Source: Burkholderia cepacia
Lineage (GTDB): Bacteria > Pseudomonadota > Gammaproteobacteria > Burkholderiales > Burkholderiaceae
NCBI RefSeq assembly: GCF_001718835.1
Contig: NZ_CP013443.1
Coordinates: forward strand, 2,170,001-2,234,000
Length of the DNA: 64,000 nucleotides
Direction of reading: 5' to 3'
A program made the translations under genes and the position numbers. Below the pieces are notes generated by a model. That model was given only the letters and a program-made list of their open reading frames with translations. It was not told the origin of the DNA and searched no databases. Positions 60,029 to 64,000 of this stretch are shown here, piece by piece. Numbering within the stretch: position 1 is the first letter of the stretch; every line of letters starts with the position of its first letter.

Positions 60029-60514
60029 ATGGCAGAGGAAATCGTTGAACCTAGTCATATCGGCCACTTCCGCATCAGTGGGGGGCACATCAATTGGCCG
60101 CCCCACGGCGGAGTCGGCCCGGTGCTGCCGAGTCGAGTGATCAACGTCACCCTTCATGCGTACAACGGAAACAGTATCGTGAGCGGGAGCGGCACGTTGA
60201 TCGTGACGCCTCCGGGTAAGCCGCCTATCTACACTCGCTTGTATTTGAAGGGGACGTCGCACGTGCAAAGCTATGGTGTAGGCAAGGCTTTCCAAACCTT
60301 CGCATTGCACGGCACGCCCTTTGCTAGCGCGCCGGGCTCCACCTTTGTTTCGCAGCTCGTCATCCATCTCAAGACCCTATGGGGGCCGGACGGCACGGCG
60401 ACCTATACCCTCGAGACGAGCGGCGTTGAGCACCCGTCGGAAGTGGTGATCAAGGACGCTGAAGTGAATGTCCGGTGGGTGGTGAAAGAAAGCATCCCGG
60501 TTCTGGAAGAGTAA
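60029..60514 (+). CDS. Hypothetical protein, 161 residues
   Basis: The ATG at 60029 follows AAGGAG. The product is beta-rich in appearance, with many Gly, Thr and Val residues (VINVTLHAYNGNSIVSGSGT, LIVTPPGKPPIYTRLYLKG, TATYTLETSGVEHPSEVVIK), no signal peptide and no Cys. No family is recognised. Base composition is less GC-rich than the core, and it sits between a broken gene and an IS110 element, so transfer is likely. Confidence 0.7.
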   Translation: MAEEIVEPSHIGHFRISGGHINWPPHGGVGPVLPSRVINVTLHAYNGNSIVSGSGTLIVTPPGKPPIYTRLYLKGTSHVQSYGVGKAFQTFALHGTPFASAPGSTFVSQLVIHLKTLWGPDGTATYTLETSGVEHPSEVVIKDAEVNVRWVVKESIPVLEE

Positions 60515-60569
60515 GCACCCACGCCGAAATGATGCGTCGCCGCCCTTTGAAGCGGCGAAACCCGAAGCC

Positions 60570-61571
60570 TCAAATCGGGATAGGGGCGGTCAGGTAATCT
60601 GACCGGTCCCCTCCCACATACATGGACGCCCCGGCGACGTTCTTGTGCCGGCGCGTGAGCAAGCGATGAAGCCAGCCCGAGAAAGCATCGTCCTTGTTGG
60701 CGCAATAGCGAACGACAGCCCGCGCGCCGTGCACCATCAGTGTCCGCAGGTAGGTATCGCCGTGCTTGCTGATACCCAGCAGCGTCGGCTTGCCTCCGCT
60801 CGAATGCTGTCTGGGTACCAGACCTAACCACGCCGCCAGTTGCCGGGCATTGCTGAAGCACTTGCCGTCGCCGATCGAGGCAACCAGAGCGCTGGCCGTA
60901 ATCGGGCCGATGCCGGGAATCTCTGCCAGTCGGCGACTGGCGTCGCTCGCGTGATGCCACGCCTTGATCTGCGTCTCGATCTCTGCGACCTGCCGGTCAA
61001 GTTCCTTCAAGTGGTCCGTCAAGCGCTGTATCAACAGACGGAATGACCCCGGCAGTTCATTGCTGGCGTCTTCGATGAGCTGAGGTACGTGCTGGGCAAT
61101 GCTGGTGATCCCCCGCGGCATCACCAAACCGAATTCCCCCAGCAGCCCGCGGATCTGATTGGCCTGCGCGGTACGCGCCCGAACGAACCCTTGGCGGGCT
61201 CGGTGCAATGCAATAACCGCCTGTTGATCGACGTTCTTGATGGGCACAAACCGCATGTTGGGTCGCGCCACCGCTTCGCAGATCGCTTCGGCATCGGCAA
61301 CGTCGTTCTTGTTCGTCTTCACATAGGGTTTAACGAACTGGGGAGCCATGAGCCTCACCGTATGGCCGAGCGTCTGCAGCTTGCGTGCCCAGAAGTGGGC
61401 GCTGGCGCAGGCTTCCATTACCACGGTACAACTCGGAAAATTGCTCAGCAGCGTGAACATCTGATTGCGCGTGAGCTTCTTGCGCAACACCATCCTGCCC
61501 GACCCATCCTGCGCATGCAGGTGGAAGCAGTGCTTGCCGAGATCGATGCCGATCAGCGATACCGTGTCCAT
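60570..61571 (-). CDS. IS110-family transposase
   Basis: The ATG at 61571 (MDTVSLIGIDLGKHCFHLHA) gives 333 residues. The DEDD N-terminal domain is seen in GIDLGKHCFHLHAQDGSG, VVMEACASAHFWAR and KTNKNDVADAEAICEA. The C-terminal transposase_20 domain is seen in EIPGIGPITASALVASIGDG, FSNARQLAAWLGLVPRQHSS and KHGDTYLRTLMVHGARAVV. The tail after RRHKNVAG departs from the usual end of the family (KNVAAVALANK-like), so the 3' end may be truncated. No target duplication was found. Confidence 0.85.
   Translation of the reverse strand: MDTVSLIGIDLGKHCFHLHAQDGSGRMVLRKKLTRNQMFTLLSNFPSCTVVMEACASAHFWARKLQTLGHTVRLMAPQFVKPYVKTNKNDVADAEAICEAVARPNMRFVPIKNVDQQAVIALHRARQGFVRARTAQANQIRGLLGEFGLVMPRGITSIAQHVPQLIEDASNELPGSFRLLIQRLTDHLKELDRQVAEIETQIKAWHHASDASRRLAEIPGIGPITASALVASIGDGKCFSNARQLAAWLGLVPRQHSSGGKPTLLGISKHGDTYLRTLMVHGARAVVRYCANKDDAFSGWLHRLLTRRHKNVAGASMYVGGDRSDYLTAPIPI
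60588..60604. repeat. Hairpin at IS110 3' edge
   Basis: GGTCAG-GTAAT-CTGACC is a perfect dyad overlapping the end of the transposase frame. It may mark the IS end or a junction. Confidence 0.4.
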
Positions 61572-61908
61572 GATGGCCCCCAAAAGGACAAAATCCTCAC
61601 TCAGCGTAGTCCACTGAGCGAGGATCGGGCTGACCATCCTATTAGCCCCCGGACATACCGCCCGGGGCAATTCGCCATTCACCGGATCTGCCGGGGAATG
61701 CTGAACCTCATTCCCACCGATTGTCGATTGGTCCTGGAACGATTACACGGCATGGCTTCCATGCCCAGCATCCGGGGTTTGCTGCCGACAGCAACTGCCG
61801 CGCCTTTGGCGAGATCATCTGACTCGCTCCGCCCTCGTCCAGGTTGGTTAGGTGTACAGTCCCGTATTTTCATGGTGCAGTTCTCTCGTTGGAATGGAAA
61901 GACGCACT

Positions 61909-61999
61909 TTGGGTAAAAGTCTTCACGGAAGCGCCACAACGAAGAAGGAAGCGATCCGTCGAGCAATACAAGGTAGTCAAGAGGGCCTGAGAAAGCCGG
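61909..61999 (+). pseudogene. N-terminal scrap of an IS481-type transposase
   Basis: About 30 residues from a TTG at 61909 (LGKSLHGSATTKKEAIRRAI, then QGSQEGLRKPAGR) resemble the conserved start of IS481-family transposases. The match is lost after GRCGG and no further transposase follows. The rest of the 61572-62099 stretch shows no gene. Confidence 0.45.
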
Positions 62000-62099
62000 C
62001 CGGTCGTTGCGGCGGATCAGAGCGGCGCTCACGGAGCGGACTTGCGCCTTGCCCGCACTGAAGCCGCTCGGAAAAACCCATTCAATATTACCTACCGCC

Positions 62100-63866
62100 A
62101 TGCTGAACGACGCGCTTGCACGCCTCACCATCGACCAGTTGAAATCGCTGATGCGCTGGCTTCCCGACACGTCTCCCACCGGCAAGAAAGACCTCCTGAT
62201 CGGACAGATTTCGAGAAGTCTCGATGATGACGGGCTGCGCACGCTGTGGGAACGTCTGGATGATATCCAGCGTATGGCCGTAGCGGAGGCCGCCTATGCG
62301 CCGGACGGCCTCTTTGATGGAAAGCGGTTTCGAGCAAAATACGGGCGATTGCCCGATTTCACCGTCATGGAGGACGGCCGACGCTCCTACTACGGGCGGC
62401 CGACGGCATTAGGCCTTTTCTTGTATTACGAGGCCGGATGTTACCGTTTGCCGTTCGATCTGCGCGAGCGGCTGCAAAGCTTCGTGCGAGAACCTCTGCC
62501 CGTCAGGTTGAGTCCCGTCGAGACACTGCCGGAGGAGGCCGGCGAAAATCGGCTGACCGTGAGGTGTAACGAGCACGACGCGACGATCGACCTGCTCGTT
62601 CTGCTGCGTTTGACAGATCAGGGCAAGGTTCAGGTGAGCGACAAGACATCGCTGCCTGGCACCGCTACACTGCGCTTGCTGACCGATCATCTCGCCGGTG
62701 GCGATTTCTATGTTCCACCACGCAAACAACGCCAGCGCGCGGCAGAGATTGGCCCGATCAAGGCGTTCTCCTGGCCGCTGCTGCTCCAGGCAGCCGGGTT
62801 GGCACAACGGAATGGCAGCAAACTCGCTCTGAGTGACACGGGCCGAAAAGCACTGGCGTCCGTCCCGGCCAAGGTATTGAGGGCAATCTGGAGCAAGTGG
62901 CTGAAGTCCAGTCTCTTTGACGAATTCAGCCGCATTGACGTCATTAAGGGGCAAAAATCCAAGGAGCGCGTGATGACTGCGGTGGCGCCGCGTCGCTCCG
63001 TCATCAATGAAATGCTGCGCATCTGCCCCGTCGGAGCGTGGATCAACGTCGACGACCTCTCACGATTCATGGAGGCGGCCGGCCACACGTTTGAGGTTAC
63101 GCACGATGCATGGAGCCTCTATATCGGCGAGTCGCACTATGGCAGTTTGGGCCACGCCGGCTACCATGATTGGTCGATTCTGCAGCTTCGATATCTGCTC
63201 TGCGTCCTCTTCGAGTACGCGGCTGCCCTCGGCATCATCGATATCGCGTACATCGAGCCGGCCGGGGCGCGTCACGACTACCACCAGATGTGGGGAACAG
63301 ATGAGCTGGAATTCCTGAGCCGCTACGATGGTTTGACTTACTTCCGCGTCACCCCGCTCGGCGCCTATTGCATCGGATTGCATGACGAGTACACGCCCGC
63401 CTCCGTCCCGCCGAGCGTCAGGCTTTCGGTTTTGCCCAGTTTGCAGGTGAACATCGCGGACGGAAGCCTGTCGATGGACGAATCGCTGACGCTGACGACG
63501 TGGGCCGAGGAACTGACAGACAAAAGTTGGCGGCTGGATCGTCAAAAGGCGGTGGAAGCCGTCGAGAAAGGACGCGACATCGCCGAACTTCGAGCGTATC
63601 TTCAAGCACGAGTAGACCAGCCGTTGCCGGAAACGGTGGAATCCTTCATCAAGACGACCGAGAAGCGGGGTAAGGCGCTGAAAGTCTTGGGGACCGCGCT
63701 ACTGATTGATTGCGAGAATGAGGAAATCGCGTCGATGATTGCCGAAGGAAAGAAAACCGCCGGTCTCTGTCTGCGAGCTGGAAAGCGACAGCTTGTCGTC
63801 AAGCTTGAGCATGAGGAAAAATTCCGGAAGTTTGTCCACGAGCTTGGTCTCGGTGTGACAATTTGA
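62100..63866 (+). CDS. Helicase-associated (XPB/Ssl2 N-terminal-like) protein
   Basis: The ATG at 62100 (MLNDALARLTIDQLKSLMRW) gives 588 residues; in-frame codons upstream from 62007 have no conserved look. The first 100 residues are SAP-like or helical (DTSPTGKKDLLIGQISRSLD). The C-terminal part from about residue 450 resembles the helicase-associated XPB/Ssl2 domain (LPSLQVNIADGSLSMDESLT, WRLDRQKAVEAVEKGRDIAE, ALLIDCENEEIASMIAEGKK). No Walker A or DEAH box is present, so it should act with a separate helicase, probably encoded beyond the window. A role in DNA repair or phage defence is inference. Confidence 0.7.
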   Translation: MLNDALARLTIDQLKSLMRWLPDTSPTGKKDLLIGQISRSLDDDGLRTLWERLDDIQRMAVAEAAYAPDGLFDGKRFRAKYGRLPDFTVMEDGRRSYYGRPTALGLFLYYEAGCYRLPFDLRERLQSFVREPLPVRLSPVETLPEEAGENRLTVRCNEHDATIDLLVLLRLTDQGKVQVSDKTSLPGTATLRLLTDHLAGGDFYVPPRKQRQRAAEIGPIKAFSWPLLLQAAGLAQRNGSKLALSDTGRKALASVPAKVLRAIWSKWLKSSLFDEFSRIDVIKGQKSKERVMTAVAPRRSVINEMLRICPVGAWINVDDLSRFMEAAGHTFEVTHDAWSLYIGESHYGSLGHAGYHDWSILQLRYLLCVLFEYAAALGIIDIAYIEPAGARHDYHQMWGTDELEFLSRYDGLTYFRVTPLGAYCIGLHDEYTPASVPPSVRLSVLPSLQVNIADGSLSMDESLTLTTWAEELTDKSWRLDRQKAVEAVEKGRDIAELRAYLQARVDQPLPETVESFIKTTEKRGKALKVLGTALLIDCENEEIASMIAEGKKTAGLCLRAGKRQLVVKLEHEEKFRKFVHELGLGVTI

Positions 63867-64000
63867 CGCCTTATCCGTGTCGGCACGTTGCGGGCAGTCA
63901 CACCGTTCGGATAAGTCCGCAGCGCTGTCGGCGTGTTCCAGAAACGCTGAGACTGCGGACTTGAATACGCTGAACGGGACCTATCCGTCACTTTGCGTCC
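63867..64000. other. Window edge with nested inverted repeats
   Basis: No gene is supported in the last 134 bases. CTTATCCG (about 63869) pairs with CGGATAAG (about 63908), and AAGTCCGCAG (63913-63922) pairs with CTGCGGACTT (63953-63962). Confidence 0.4.

Noticed and set aside
1..64000. CRISPR arrays, rRNA genes and a replication origin
   Set aside because: No regularly spaced short repeats, no rRNA-like stretches and no dnaA/gyrB context. The DnaA-box-like array at 30306-30609 lacks an AT-rich unwinding region and is reported as a repeat only.

Overview
The window is high-GC beta-proteobacterial DNA whose gene content points to Burkholderia, most likely a Burkholderia cepacia complex strain. 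The support is ompR-envZ, ahpC-ahpD, ispDF beside mfd, mrcA, a PspA/MscL stretch, a full urate-to-ureide cluster and DUF1501/DUF1800 genes in Burkholderia-like codon usage. The genus call is an inference from recognised families; no search could be run. Most of the window reads as ordinary chromosome, broken by an integrated island (7651-14840) and an accessory stretch at the right end (from about 59885).

Left end (1-7620). Five minus-strand genes with good ribosome sites form a compact operon that I cannot assign to a known pathway. It holds two paralogous proteins (acidic N-terminus, very Arg/Ala-rich C-terminal half, shared tail ending GPVT-I/L-TIT), a 424-residue protein with an HEVAH metallopeptidase motif, a 646-residue protein and a partial gene running off the edge. 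A small LuxR-type regulator is divergent from it. This is the best candidate in the window for an undescribed system.

Island (7651-14840). A P4-type tyrosine integrase sits beside tRNA-Leu(UAG). A 19-bp copy of the tRNA 3' end recurs at 7651-7669 and marks the far junction. Inside are a NIPSNAP-like gene, a complete IS4-family element with 16-bp inverted repeats and a 10-bp target duplication (transposase frameshifted), a broken effector-like tail with a frameshifted DUF7079 gene, IS3 and serine-recombinase remnants, small unknown genes and a HigB/HigA toxin-antitoxin pair.

Core (14900-39000). In order: a squalene/phytoene-synthase-like gene, DUF1501 and DUF1800 genes, ompR-envZ, ahpC-ahpD, ispF/ispD, mfd, argE, a PLP-dependent dehydratase-like gene, a three-copy repeat carrying DnaA-box-like sites, a DUF3574 lipoprotein, mrcA, a PspA homologue with a TPR membrane partner, mscL, a beta-hydroxyacid dehydrogenase and dodecin.

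Purine and ureide catabolism (39100-53400). 8-Oxoguanine deaminase can yield urate. PuuD, UraH, UraD (frameshifted here), PuuE, allantoicase and ureidoglycolate lyase form a route from urate to glyoxylate and urea. An NCS1 permease, a hydantoin/allantoin-racemase-like gene and a GntR/FCD regulator accompany them, with two LysR regulators, an ACT-domain protein and a class IV aminotransferase nearby. Two decayed genes lie at 46188-46971.

Right part (53600-64000). ldcA, tadA, a DUF1992 gene, DUF4148, a LuxR regulator, a GlxA-like AraC regulator and a short-chain dehydrogenase are followed by a broken dehydrogenase copy. The accessory DNA beyond holds an orphan 161-residue protein, an IS110 transposase, an IS481 scrap and a large helicase-associated (XPB/Ssl2-type) protein whose helicase partner would lie beyond the window.
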